The notes under the pieces were generated by a model. It searched no databases and was not told where the DNA came from. It saw only the letters and a program-made list of their open reading frames with translations. A DNA stretch of 64,000 nucleotides from NCBI GenBank assembly GCA_040756995.1, contig JBFLYK010000023.1, forward strand, positions 1 to 64,000, given 5' to 3'. Of the stretch, positions 1-8,256 are shown in pieces. Each line of letters opens with the position of its first letter. Position 1 is the stretch's first letter. A program made the translations under genes and the position numbers. This DNA comes from BP-133 sp040756995 (GTDB taxonomy: Bacteria > Actinomycetota > Acidimicrobiia > IMCC26256 > BP-133).

Positions 1-511
1 GAGCCGGCGTGCCGGCGGCCGCCGGGCGCGGCGCCTCGGCCGCCGGCCGTTCGGCGGCCGGAGGAGCCTCGGACGGCCCGCTCGGAGCCGGCTGAATGGG
101 TTGCACCCGTTCGGGCATCGGCGCCCGCGGGGGCGGAGGCGGCGACGGCGCCTCCGGTCGGGGCGCCATGCGCACCGCTCCGCCTTCGGTCGACCGGATG
201 ACCCGATGGGCCGGCGCGGCGGGCTCGCCGGCGCCGTCGGACGGGCCGCCGGACACACCGGCCGGGGCGGGGGTCGGCGCCGGGGCGGATGCCGCCGGGG
301 CCGGGGCCTCCGGTTCCGCTTCGGGTTGGGTCGGGCGACGAAGGCCCTCGGCGTCGGCGAGACGGCGCACGCGGTCGGCCTGCGGATCCTCGATGCTCGA
401 GGAGTGGCTCTTCACGCCGATCCGCAGGCGCTCGCAGAGATCAAGGGCTTCCTTGTTGGACAGCCCGAGCTCTCGCGCCAGCTCGTAGACCCGGATCCTC
501 TTGTTCGCCAT
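1..511 (-). CDS. infB: Translation initiation factor IF-2, N-terminal part (cut by window edge)
   Basis: The reading frame opens with ATG at 511 and runs off the left end, giving about 170 residues. The N-terminus MANKRIRVYELARELGLS is the typical IF-2 N-terminal helix-turn-helix-like segment. A long Pro/Ala/Glu-rich linker follows, which is usual in actinobacterial IF-2. The GTPase domain lies outside the window. The start codon directly follows the ylxR stop (TAG-ATG with no gap), so translation is probably coupled. It is the last visible gene of the rimP-nusA-ylxR-infB operon, a conserved bacterial order. IF-2 places initiator tRNA on the 30S subunit in a GTP-dependent step. Confidence 0.93.
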   Translation of the reverse strand, partial: MANKRIRVYELARELGLSNKEALDLCERLRIGVKSHSSSIEDPQADRVRRLADAEGLRRPTQPEAEPEAPAPAASAPAPTPAPAGVSGGPSDGAGEPAAPAHRVIRSTEGGAVRMAPRPEAPSPPPPPRAPMPERVQPIQPAPSGPSEAPPAAERPAAEAPRPAAAGTPA

Positions 512-847
512 CTACGCTCCGCCAACCCCTTCCAACTTGCGGCCCCTCGGGCCATTCGAGGTGCTCACGCCCTCGCTGAACAGTCTTTCACGCAGCCACG
601 CCAACTCATGCGCCGAAACCTCGGTGCGCAGGGCCCGGCTGAACGCCCGGCGTCGCACGGCTGCGTCGAAGCACGCTTCCAAACCGGCGCAGAGCCACGC
701 TCCCCGACCCGGCTCGCCCCGACCGATGCCCAGAGCACCGTCGGGCCGGCGAGCGATGCGCACCAGACCGGACGGACCGCTCTTGCGGCGGCAGCCGATG
801 CACGTGCGCTCCGGGCGGTGCGGGCGGGCGGCGCCGTCAGACATCAC
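512..847 (-). CDS. ylxR: YlxR/RnpM family nucleic-acid-binding protein (DUF448)
   Basis: A 111-residue basic protein. Near the N-terminus it has the family signature RTCIGCRRK, followed by LVRIARRPDG and a GRGAWLC segment, all typical of YlxR (DUF448). YlxR, renamed RnpM in Bacillus subtilis, binds RNA and modulates RNase P; that role is known for the family and is not shown here. It lies between nusA and infB as usual. It starts at GTG 847 (ATG 844 is next and equally possible), overlapping the end of nusA by about 11 nt. Its stop abuts the infB ATG, so all three genes are probably translated in a coupled way. Confidence 0.9.
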   Translation of the reverse strand: MMSDGAARPHRPERTCIGCRRKSGPSGLVRIARRPDGALGIGRGEPGRGAWLCAGLEACFDAAVRRRAFSRALRTEVSAHELAWLRERLFSEGVSTSNGPRGRKLEGVGGA

Positions 848-2087
848 CCTCCTCGCCGGATTCCCCGGCTACGGCGGCGCCGGCCGGAGCCTCAGCCGCC
901 GTTTCGGCCGGAGCGTCGGCGGCAGCTGCTGCCGGAGCCTCGGCTTCGACCTCACCGGGTTCAACGTTCTCGTCGAGCTTTTGTTCCTCTGCCCCGTAAC
1001 CGGCGTCGGAGGCGGAGACCGCCTCCCCGCCCTCGGCCGGCTGCCACACCATTTCGCCCGACTCGTCGGTGATCCACTCACCGGCGGCCCACTCCTCCTC
1101 GCCGGCGCCCTGCTCCTCTTCGAAGAGCTGCGACTCGCTCTTGATGTCGACGCGCCAGCCGGTCAGGCGAGCGGCGAGGCGGGCGTTCTGCCCTTCCTTG
1201 CCGATGGCCACCGACAGCTGGTAGTCGGGTACGACAACCTCGGCCGTACCGGTTTCCTGAACGATGCGGACTTCCTTGACCTTGGCCGGCGACAGCGCCT
1301 TCATCACGAACTCGGCCGGGTCGGGCGAGTAGGGGACGATGTCGACCTTCTCGCCCCGCAGCTCGTTCACGACCATCCGGACCCGCGACCCGCGGGCACC
1401 GACGCAGGCGCCGACGGGGTCGACGTTGGGGTCGTTGGCCGCCACGGCGATCTTCGTGCGGTGGCCGGGCTCCCGGGCGATGGCCTTGATCTCGACGACA
1501 CCCTCGACGATCTCGGGCACCTCCAGCTGGAACAGCCGGAGGATGAGCCCGGGGTGGGTGCGGGACACGACGATCTGCGGGCCCTTGGAGGTGCGCCGCA
1601 CCTCGACGATGTAGGCCTTCAGCCGGGCGCCGTGCTCGTAGCGCTCGTAGGGCACCTGCTCCGCCTGCGGCAGCAGCGCCTCCACCTTGCCGAGGTCGAG
1701 GAGCGTGTAGCGGTGGTCGGACTGCTGGATGATGCCGGTGACGATGTCGCCCTCGCGGCCGGCGTACTCCTCGTACTTCATCTCGCGCTCCGCCTCGCGG
1801 ATGCGCTGGAGGATCACCTGCTTGGCGGTCTGGGCGGCGATGCGACCGAAGTCGGACGGCGTGTCGTCCCACTCCCGGACGACGGCGCCCTCCTCGTCGA
1901 GCTCCTGGGCCACGACCCGGATCTCGCCGCTTTCGGCATCGATCTCGACCAGCGCCTCCTCGGCGGCGTTGGGCATGCGCTTGTAGGCCGTCACGAGCGC
2001 GTTGGCCAGAGCCTCGAGCAGGATCTCGAAGTTGATCCCCTTCTCCCGTTCGATGACCCGGAGGGCCTCCATCAGCTCGAAGTTCAT
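837..2087 (-). CDS. nusA: Transcription termination/antitermination factor NusA
   Basis: Predicted 416 aa starting MNFELMEALRVIEREKGI, the classic NusA N-terminus. An S1 domain follows (around residues 130-200, YTLLDLGKVEALLP). Then come two KH domains (VGACVGARGSRV and AIGKEGQNARLAARLTGW). The C-terminus is an acidic Glu/Ala-rich tail of about 90 residues rather than the acidic repeats of proteobacterial NusA. The start is fixed at ATG 2087 by a 4-nt ATGA overlap with the rimP stop; a longer in-frame extension upstream overlaps rimP and is rejected. NusA binds RNA polymerase and controls pausing and termination. It is co-transcribed with rimP, ylxR and infB. Confidence 0.95.
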   Translation of the reverse strand: MNFELMEALRVIEREKGINFEILLEALANALVTAYKRMPNAAEEALVEIDAESGEIRVVAQELDEEGAVVREWDDTPSDFGRIAAQTAKQVILQRIREAEREMKYEEYAGREGDIVTGIIQQSDHRYTLLDLGKVEALLPQAEQVPYERYEHGARLKAYIVEVRRTSKGPQIVVSRTHPGLILRLFQLEVPEIVEGVVEIKAIAREPGHRTKIAVAANDPNVDPVGACVGARGSRVRMVVNELRGEKVDIVPYSPDPAEFVMKALSPAKVKEVRIVQETGTAEVVVPDYQLSVAIGKEGQNARLAARLTGWRVDIKSESQLFEEEQGAGEEEWAAGEWITDESGEMVWQPAEGGEAVSASDAGYGAEEQKLDENVEPGEVEAEAPAAAAADAPAETAAEAPAGAAVAGESGEEGDV

Positions 2088-2611
2088 ACCGACCTCTCTT
2101 TGAGGGGCCGCTCCTTGGCGACGCGCTTCTTCGCCGGCCCGGTGGGCTTCGGCGCGGGACCCCACTCGAATACGGTGCGGGCCGAGGCGATCGCGTCGTA
2201 GGAGAACCGGCGATGCTGGCCGTCGACCTCGAGGACGATGCCGCGGTCGTCGACCTCGGTCAGGAGGCCGCGGTGACGGCGGGCACCGTCGACAGGGTCG
2301 TGGGACTTGACGGAAATCGTGGTGCCGACGAAACGCCGAAATTCGGACGGGCGCCGCAGCGGGCGCTCGACGCCGGGGCTCGACAACTCCAGGGTGTAGG
2401 GCCCGGGCACCGCGTCGACGGCGTCGAGCGCGTCGGACACGGGGCCGTTGGCCGCGGCCAGCGCGTCGAGGTCGATGCCACCGTCACGGTCGACGGTGAG
2501 CCGCAACGTGCGGGCCCGGCCGGAGCCGACGATCTCGACGTCGACGAGCTCGAGGCCGAGCGATGACAGGACGGGCTCGGCGGCGGCCCGTACCGCAGTC
2601 TGGTCAGCCAC
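2084..2611 (-). CDS. rimP: Ribosome maturation factor RimP
   Basis: A 175-aa protein with the RimP hallmark YTLELSSPGVERPL near the middle, an N-terminal LGLELVDVEIVGSG segment, and a C-terminal SH3-like half. The last 25 residues are basic (PAKKRVAKERPLKERSV). RimP assists 30S subunit assembly. It is the first gene of the rimP-nusA-ylxR-infB transcription unit and ends with an ATGA overlap onto nusA. The 164-bp gap upstream contains an intrinsic terminator for the preceding proS gene, so rimP should have its own promoter or depend on read-through. An AT-rich patch around 2709-2722 (TATATT on the minus strand) is a weak candidate -10. Confidence 0.92.
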   Translation of the reverse strand: MADQTAVRAAAEPVLSSLGLELVDVEIVGSGRARTLRLTVDRDGGIDLDALAAANGPVSDALDAVDAVPGPYTLELSSPGVERPLRRPSEFRRFVGTTISVKSHDPVDGARRHRGLLTEVDDRGIVLEVDGQHRRFSYDAIASARTVFEWGPAPKPTGPAKKRVAKERPLKERSV

Positions 2612-2658
2612 CGGCGCACCTCCTCGTCGTCTCCCCGGGGTCCGGGGTGTCCCCGGAA

Positions 2659-2687
2659 CAAAAATAAACGTGGGCTCACGCCCACGT
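2659..2687 (-). terminator. Intrinsic terminator downstream of proS / in the rimP leader
   Basis: Read on the minus strand, an 8-bp perfect stem (ACGTGGGC / GCCCACGT, positions 2687-2680 and 2675-2668) with a GTGA loop is followed by TTATTTTTG. This is a textbook rho-independent terminator. It lies 89 nt after the proS stop and 57 nt before the rimP start, so it separates proS from the rimP-nusA-infB operon or acts as an attenuator for it. Confidence 0.8.
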
Positions 2688-2775
2688 CCCGCTCCCGCTC
2701 GGCTGAGTGACCTACAAATATAGTCCAGCAGGGCGCGGACGCGCCCGCTTCCGGCCGGCCTGAGCCGGGGCCCGG

Positions 2776-4497
2776 TCAGCGCCCCGAGAGTACCCCGACC
2801 ACGCTGTCCAGAGCCACCTCGTCGCGCTCTCCGCTGCGGCGATCCTTCCGCTCGACCACGGCCCGCGCCAGACCCTTGCCCCCCAGGATGAGCTGGGTCG
2901 GGACGCCGAGGAGGTCGGCGTCGGCGAACTTCACGCCGGGGCTCTGGTCCCGGTCGTCGTAGAGCACGTCGATTCCGGCCGCCCGCAGGTCGCCGTAGAG
3001 CCGGTCGGCGGCCGCCCGCACCTCGGGCGCCGCCTCCCCCTTGCCGGGGAGGCTCACGAGGTGGACCTGGTAGGGGGCGAGGGCCGCCGGCCAGACGAGC
3101 CCGTTCTCGTCGTGATGTTCCTCCACCACCGCCGCCACGACCCGGGACACGCCGATGCCGTAGCAGCCCATGACCATGGGGTGCTGCCGACCGGTCTCGT
3201 CGGTGTACTCGGCGCCGAGGGCCACGGAGTACTTCGTGCCGAGCTGGAAGGTATGTCCAACCTCGATGCCGCGGTCGACCGACAGCGGGGATCCGCAGCG
3301 GGCGCAGGGGTCACCGGTGACCACCGTCACCAGATCAGCGAACGCGTCGACCTCGAAGTCCCGGCCGAGGACGGCGTGGCGGACGTGGTGATCCACCCGG
3401 TTGGCGCCGGTGACCCAGCCGCCGGAGTTGGGGATGCCCACGGCCGGGTCGGCGACGCGCACGGTCGCCCCCGGGAAGTGGGGCCCGATGTAGCCGCGGG
3501 GGACGTCGGGGTGGGCGTCGAAGTCGGCGTCCTCCCACAGGCGGACCTTGCGGCCGGCCAGCGCCCGGTTGAGGGCGAAGGGGTTGACCTCCCGGTCGCC
3601 GGGGACGAGGGCGAGGCCCAACTCGCCGTCGACGTCGAAGGCGATGCACTTGAGCATCTCGTTCGGCTCGACGCCGAGGAACTCGGCCACGCCTTTGATT
3701 CCCGGCAGATCGGGCGTGTGCTCGAGGGCCATCTCCGGGATGTCGGCGGAGTCGCCGCCGCCGAAGATGGCCGTGGACGATTGCCGCACCGCCGCTTCCA
3801 CGTTGGCGGCGTAATCGCAGTTGCGGCACCAGACGAAGTCGTCCTCTCCCACCGCGGCCACGGCCATGAACTCGTGGTTCACGTCCCCGCCGATCTCGCC
3901 CGCCTGCGCCTCCACCGGCCGGAACGACAGGCCGCAGCGCTCGAAGACGCGGTGGTAGGCGTCGTACATCAGCTTGTAGCTGGCCTTCAGGCCTTCGATG
4001 TCGACGTCGAACGAGTAGGCGTCCTTCATGAGGAACTCGCGGCTGCGCAGCAGGCCGAAGCGGGGCCGCAGCTCGTCGCGATACTTCCAGTTGATCTGGT
4101 ACAGGTTCACCGGCAGGTCCCGGTAGCTGCCGTACTCGTTGGCGGCCGTGACCGTGATCACTTCCTCGGCGGTGGGCGCCAGGGCGAAGCCGGTCTCCTT
4201 GCGGTCCGTCAGGCGGAACATCAGTGGCCCGTAGGCCTTGTCCCGGCCCGTCCGCTCCCACAGCTCCAGCGGCTGGATGATCGGTAGCAGCAGCTCCTGG
4301 GCGCCGGCGGCGTCCATCTCCTCCCGCACGATCTGCTCCACCTTGCGCAGCACCCGGTAGCCGATCGGGAGCCAGGAGTACACGCCGGCCGCCACCTTGC
4401 GGATGTAGCCGGCCCGCACGAGCAGGCGGTGGCTGTCGACCTCGGCGTCGGCCGGGTCGTCCCGGAGAGTGCGCAGAAAGAGCTGTGACATCCGCAT
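2776..4497 (-). CDS. proS: Prolyl-tRNA synthetase (bacterial type)
   Basis: 573 aa, the usual length of bacterial-type ProRS with an inserted editing domain. It begins MRMSQLFLRTLRDDPADAEV. Class II motif 2 is visible (LLRSREFLMKDAYSF), and motif 3 appears as GCYGIGVSR. The roughly 180-residue block between them matches the editing (INS) domain, and an anticodon-binding domain ends the protein. It charges tRNA-Pro. No Shine-Dalgarno precedes ATG 4497, but TAGCCT lies 8 nt upstream (4511-4506), so a leaderless mRNA is likely. A second in-frame ATG follows two codons later. A terminator downstream isolates it from rimP. Confidence 0.96.
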   Translation of the reverse strand: MRMSQLFLRTLRDDPADAEVDSHRLLVRAGYIRKVAAGVYSWLPIGYRVLRKVEQIVREEMDAAGAQELLLPIIQPLELWERTGRDKAYGPLMFRLTDRKETGFALAPTAEEVITVTAANEYGSYRDLPVNLYQINWKYRDELRPRFGLLRSREFLMKDAYSFDVDIEGLKASYKLMYDAYHRVFERCGLSFRPVEAQAGEIGGDVNHEFMAVAAVGEDDFVWCRNCDYAANVEAAVRQSSTAIFGGGDSADIPEMALEHTPDLPGIKGVAEFLGVEPNEMLKCIAFDVDGELGLALVPGDREVNPFALNRALAGRKVRLWEDADFDAHPDVPRGYIGPHFPGATVRVADPAVGIPNSGGWVTGANRVDHHVRHAVLGRDFEVDAFADLVTVVTGDPCARCGSPLSVDRGIEVGHTFQLGTKYSVALGAEYTDETGRQHPMVMGCYGIGVSRVVAAVVEEHHDENGLVWPAALAPYQVHLVSLPGKGEAAPEVRAAADRLYGDLRAAGIDVLYDDRDQSPGVKFADADLLGVPTQLILGGKGLARAVVERKDRRSGERDEVALDSVVGVLSGR

Positions 4498-4539
4498 AGC
4501 GGATGAGGCTACCGGGCGGAGCCGGTGGGACCTGGAGCT

Positions 4540-5745
4540 TTATCCGGCGATGTCGCGGATCTTGGCGATGCGGGCCGCGTCGTCGTTGGCGTCGCTTCCC
4601 TGCTCACCGAGGAGCGCCAGGCGGGTCGCCTCGGCTTCAGCCTCGGCGCCGGCGTCGGCGTGGGCCAGGCGGGCCTCGATCCCCTCGGCCATGATCCGCT
4701 CGGCCTCTTCCACCAGCGCCTCGACCATCCGGGCCTCGGGCACCACCCGGACCACCTGACCCCGGACGAAGAGATGGCCCTTGCCCCGCCCGGCGGCGAT
4801 GCCGAGATCGGCCTCCCGGGCCTCGCCCGGCCCGTTGACCACGCAGCCCATCACCGCCACCTGGAGCGGGATGTTGCGCTCGGCCAGGGCCGCCTCGGCG
4901 TCCTGGGCGACCTTGATGACGTCGACCTCCGCCCGCCCGCAGGACGGGCAGGCGATCAGGTCGAGACCCTTGCGCTCCCGCAGGCCGAGGACCTCGAGGA
5001 GCTTGCGGCCGGCTCGGGCCTCTTCCACCGGGTCGGCGGTGAGCGAGAACCGGATCGTGTCGCCGATGCCCTCGGCCAGCAGCGTCCCGATCCCGGCCAC
5101 CGACTTGATCAGCCCCTGGGGCGGCGGGCCGGCCTCGGTCACCCCGAGGTGGAGCGGGTGGTCGACGGTGTCGGCCAACAGCCGGTAGGCGTCGATCATC
5201 AGCGGCACCGACGACGCCTTGACCGAGATCTTCACGTCCGAGAAGCCGACCTCTTCGAACAGCTCGAGCTCGTGCAGCGCGCTGGCCACCAGCGCGTCGG
5301 GGGTGGCGCCGCCGAACTTCTCGTACAGCGCCGGGTCCAGGCTCCCGGCGTTGACGCCGATGCGGATCGGCAGACCCCGATCCTTGGCTTCCCGGGCGAC
5401 GGTCCGGATGTGGTCGGCCTTCCGGATGTTCCCCGGGTTGAGCCGGAGGCCGGCCACGCCCGCCTCCATCGCCGCCAGCGCCAGCTTGTACTGGAAGTGG
5501 ATGTCGGCGATGAGGGGGACGGGCGATCGGGGCACGATCCGGGCCAGGCCTTCGGCCGCCTCCTCCTCATTGCAGGTGCAGCGGACGATGTCGGCCCCGG
5601 CGCCGGACAGGGCGTAGATCTGGGCCAGCGTCCCGTCGACGTCGGCCGTCTTCGTCGTGGTCATGGACTGGACGGTGATGGGCGCGCCGCCGCCGACGGC
5701 CACGGAGCCGACATGGATCTGCCTGGTAGACCGGCGGGGATGCAC
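4540..5745 (-). CDS. ispG: 4-hydroxy-3-methylbut-2-en-1-yl diphosphate synthase
   Basis: 401 aa. The N-terminal TIM-barrel signature (VQSMTTTKTADVDGT) and the C-terminal [4Fe-4S] cysteines (ACPSCGR and GCVVNGPGEA) identify IspG/GcpE. It catalyses the penultimate MEP-pathway step, reducing MEcPP to HMBPP. About 45 extra Ala/Glu-rich residues follow the conserved C-terminus. It lies downstream of dxr and the site-2 protease, an order common in Actinobacteria (dxr-rseP-ispG). The start is taken as GTG 5745, because TACGCT occurs 7 nt upstream (5758-5753) and no ribosome-binding site is seen. It is therefore probably transcribed as a leaderless mRNA as well as by read-through. Confidence 0.95.
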   Translation of the reverse strand: MHPRRSTRQIHVGSVAVGGGAPITVQSMTTTKTADVDGTLAQIYALSGAGADIVRCTCNEEEAAEGLARIVPRSPVPLIADIHFQYKLALAAMEAGVAGLRLNPGNIRKADHIRTVAREAKDRGLPIRIGVNAGSLDPALYEKFGGATPDALVASALHELELFEEVGFSDVKISVKASSVPLMIDAYRLLADTVDHPLHLGVTEAGPPPQGLIKSVAGIGTLLAEGIGDTIRFSLTADPVEEARAGRKLLEVLGLRERKGLDLIACPSCGRAEVDVIKVAQDAEAALAERNIPLQVAVMGCVVNGPGEAREADLGIAAGRGKGHLFVRGQVVRVVPEARMVEALVEEAERIMAEGIEARLAHADAGAEAEAEATRLALLGEQGSDANDDAARIAKIRDIAG

Positions 5746-5821
5746 GACTTCCAGCGTAGGGGCCGCGCCGCGGAGAACCCGTTCCGAAGCTACGGAGATC
5801 GTGCGGAGATCGGCGGGCGCC

Positions 5822-7084
5822 CTACTGCCCGGAGACGGGCCTGACGATGTCGAGGTAGAGCGCCGTCAAGCCCATGATCACCAGGATCCCGAGGACGGCG
5901 GCCGTGATCGGCATCAGCCGCTGGACGTCGACCTGGACGCGGCGGCCCTTGATCATCGAGGCGATCTTCTCGTAGGTGGCGATGGCGACGTGCCCGCCGT
6001 CGAGCGGCAGCAGCGGCACCATGTTGAAGATCCCGACGAAGACGTTGATGGCGAACAGGAACAGGAGGACGGGCCCCCAGCCCTCGTCGACGGCCTCGCC
6101 GGCGACCCGGGCGGCCCCCACCGGAGAGATGAACCGCCTCGTGTTGTCGCCACCGTCGCCGCTCAGCAACTCGCCGTAGTTCTGGATGCCGTCGGGCGAG
6201 AAGATCCCGCCCAGCGCCTTCACCGTCTGCCACATGAAGCTCGGCATCTCGGTCACGGTCTTGCCGATGGCCGACGGAATCGGCTCCTTCTCCATGTAGT
6301 TCTGCGCCACGACGCCGATCCGAGGCACCTGCTGGCCGTCTTTGGTCAGCTCCTTGCGGGGCTGGACCGCCACGTCGAGACGCTGACCGGTCTCCTTCCG
6401 CACCACGGTGAAGACGAGCTGGGACTCACCGTGCGCCTCGACGTACCGGGGGATGTCGTCCCACTCCTTCACCTCGACCCCGTTGACGGCGACGATGCGG
6501 TCCCCGACGCGGAAATCGCTCTGCTGGGCCGGGGAATCCGGGACGATCTGACCGATCACCGGCCGGGTCGACCGGAGACCGACGGCGGCGTAGAGGAGGA
6601 ACAGCAGGATCGCCGCCAGGATGAAGTGCATCGTCGAGCCGGCCACGGCCACGCCGAGGCGGTGACGGTAGGGCTTGGAGCGGTAGGTGCGGTCCTCATC
6701 GGCGGGGTCGACGACGTCCATGTTGCTCATCCCGATGATGCGGACGTAACCGCCGGCGGGGATGGCCTTCACGCCGTACTCCGTCTCCCCCTTCCGGATC
6801 GACCACAGGCGGGGGCCGAAGCCCAGGAAGAACTCGGTGACCTTCATGCCCGCCCGCTTGGCCATGACGAAATGGCCGAGCTCGTGGAGCATGATCATGG
6901 CGATGATCGCGGCCAGCACGCCGATGGTGCCGGCGAGGCGGGGCCGCACGAAGGCCAGGGCGACGATCCCGGCCAGGAGCAGCAGAACGGTGACCAGCGC
7001 CCGACGGCCGTCGGCGGTCGCCTGCGGCGGCAGCTTGGCGGCCCGTTCGCTCTCGGCCAGTTCTTCGGGGGTGGGGCCTTTCAC
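5822..7084 (-). CDS. rseP: Site-2 (M50) membrane metalloprotease, RseP/Rip1 family
   Basis: 420 aa. After a cytosolic N-terminus and a transmembrane segment comes the zinc motif HELGH (around residue 68). A PDZ domain follows (VIGQIVPDSPAQQSDFRVGD), and then the second conserved membrane motif NMVPLLPLDGGH. Family members cut anti-sigma factors and other membrane proteins inside the bilayer; in mycobacteria Rip1 regulates cell-envelope genes. The substrate here is unknown. The GTG start at 7084 overlaps the dxr stop (GTGA), so it is translationally coupled to dxr and sits between the two MEP genes dxr and ispG, as in other actinobacteria. Confidence 0.92.
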   Translation of the reverse strand: MKGPTPEELAESERAAKLPPQATADGRRALVTVLLLLAGIVALAFVRPRLAGTIGVLAAIIAMIMLHELGHFVMAKRAGMKVTEFFLGFGPRLWSIRKGETEYGVKAIPAGGYVRIIGMSNMDVVDPADEDRTYRSKPYRHRLGVAVAGSTMHFILAAILLFLLYAAVGLRSTRPVIGQIVPDSPAQQSDFRVGDRIVAVNGVEVKEWDDIPRYVEAHGESQLVFTVVRKETGQRLDVAVQPRKELTKDGQQVPRIGVVAQNYMEKEPIPSAIGKTVTEMPSFMWQTVKALGGIFSPDGIQNYGELLSGDGGDNTRRFISPVGAARVAGEAVDEGWGPVLLFLFAINVFVGIFNMVPLLPLDGGHVAIATYEKIASMIKGRRVQVDVQRLMPITAAVLGILVIMGLTALYLDIVRPVSGQ

Positions 7085-8208
7085 GCGGCGTTCCTCCGGT
7101 CCACGGCCGCGGCGGCACGGCGGCGCGCCCGGCCATCGGATTCGACAACATCGGCGATGGTGGCGACGTTCCCGACCTCGTGGGCATCGAGAACCTCACC
7201 AACCACATCTGCGATCCCTCGCCACGAGAGGCGGCCGTCCAGGAAGGCGGACACCGCCACCTCGTTGGCGGCGTTGAGGGTGGCGGGGGCGTCCCCGCCG
7301 GCGGTGGCCGCCCGGTAGGCCAGGCCCAGACAGGGGAAGGCCTCGAGGTCGGGCGACTCGAAGGTCAGGGTGCCGAGCCGGGCCCAGTCGATCACGCCGA
7401 CGGGCTGGGAGAGGCGGCCGGGCGCGGCCAGGGCGTACCCGATGGGGAGGCGCATGTCGGGCATCGAGAGCTGGGCGATCGTCGAGCCGTCGGAGAACTC
7501 GACCATGCCGTGGATCACGGACTGGGGGTGCACCACGACCTCGATCCGGTCCAGCTCCACCGCGAACAACTCGCGGGCCTCGATGACCTCGAGTCCCTTG
7601 TTCATGAGCGTCGAACTGTCGACGGTGATCTTCGGACCCATCGACCACGTGGGATGGGCGAGGGCGTCGGCCACGGTCACCCGCTCCAGGTCGGCCTTTG
7701 ACCGGCCCCGGAACGGCCCGCCGCTGGCGGTGAGGAGGATCCTCCGCACGGCCTCCCGGGGGCCGGCCAGGAGCGCCTGGTGGACAGCCGAGTGCTCCGA
7801 GTCGACGGGGACGATCTCCCCGCCACCCCGGGCCCGGGCCGCGGCCACGACCGGACCGGCGGCGATCAGGCTTTCCTTGTTGGCCAGCGCCAGCCGCTTC
7901 CCGGACTCCAGGGCGGCCACGGTGGCCGGAAGCCCGGCGAAGCCGACGACGGCGTTCAGGACGATGTCGACCTCGGGCAGCTCGGCGAGGCCGGCCAGGA
8001 CGGCCGGGTCGCCGGCGGCGCAGCGGGCCCGCAGCTCGGGCACGCCGAACTCGGCGGCCTGCTCCGCCAGCAGCTTCTCGTTGCGGCCGGCCGCCAGGGC
8101 CACGACCTCGTAGACGCCCGGATTGGCCCGCACGACGTCGAGCGCCTGCGTCCCCACCGACCCGGTCGAGCCGAGGACGGCCAACCGGATGGGCGCCGCG
8201 TTATTCAC
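7081..8208 (-). CDS. dxr: 1-deoxy-D-xylulose 5-phosphate reductoisomerase
   Basis: 375 aa. It has the NADPH-binding N-terminus (LAVLGSTGSVGTQALDVV), the metal and substrate segments VPVDSEHSAVHQ and SGGPFRGRS, and the DSSTLMNKGLEVIEA motif, all diagnostic of Dxr/IspC. It makes MEP from DXP, the first committed MEP-pathway step. The start is GTG 8208. A TACCGT hexamer ends 6 nt upstream (8220-8215), suggesting a leaderless promoter inside the gap after cdsA. The gene ends in a GTGA overlap with the site-2 protease. Confidence 0.96.
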   Translation of the reverse strand: MNNAAPIRLAVLGSTGSVGTQALDVVRANPGVYEVVALAAGRNEKLLAEQAAEFGVPELRARCAAGDPAVLAGLAELPEVDIVLNAVVGFAGLPATVAALESGKRLALANKESLIAAGPVVAAARARGGGEIVPVDSEHSAVHQALLAGPREAVRRILLTASGGPFRGRSKADLERVTVADALAHPTWSMGPKITVDSSTLMNKGLEVIEARELFAVELDRIEVVVHPQSVIHGMVEFSDGSTIAQLSMPDMRLPIGYALAAPGRLSQPVGVIDWARLGTLTFESPDLEAFPCLGLAYRAATAGGDAPATLNAANEVAVSAFLDGRLSWRGIADVVGEVLDAHEVGNVATIADVVESDGRARRRAAAAVDRRNAA

Positions 8209-8256
8209 GGCTCCACGGTAGAGGATCCAGCTGGGAGTCAGCTCAGAAACTGGCCC

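Noticed and set aside
101..1072. Plus-strand open frames opposite infB, ylxR and nusA
   Set aside because: They are antisense to a conserved operon and have arginine- or glycine-rich composition with no motif.
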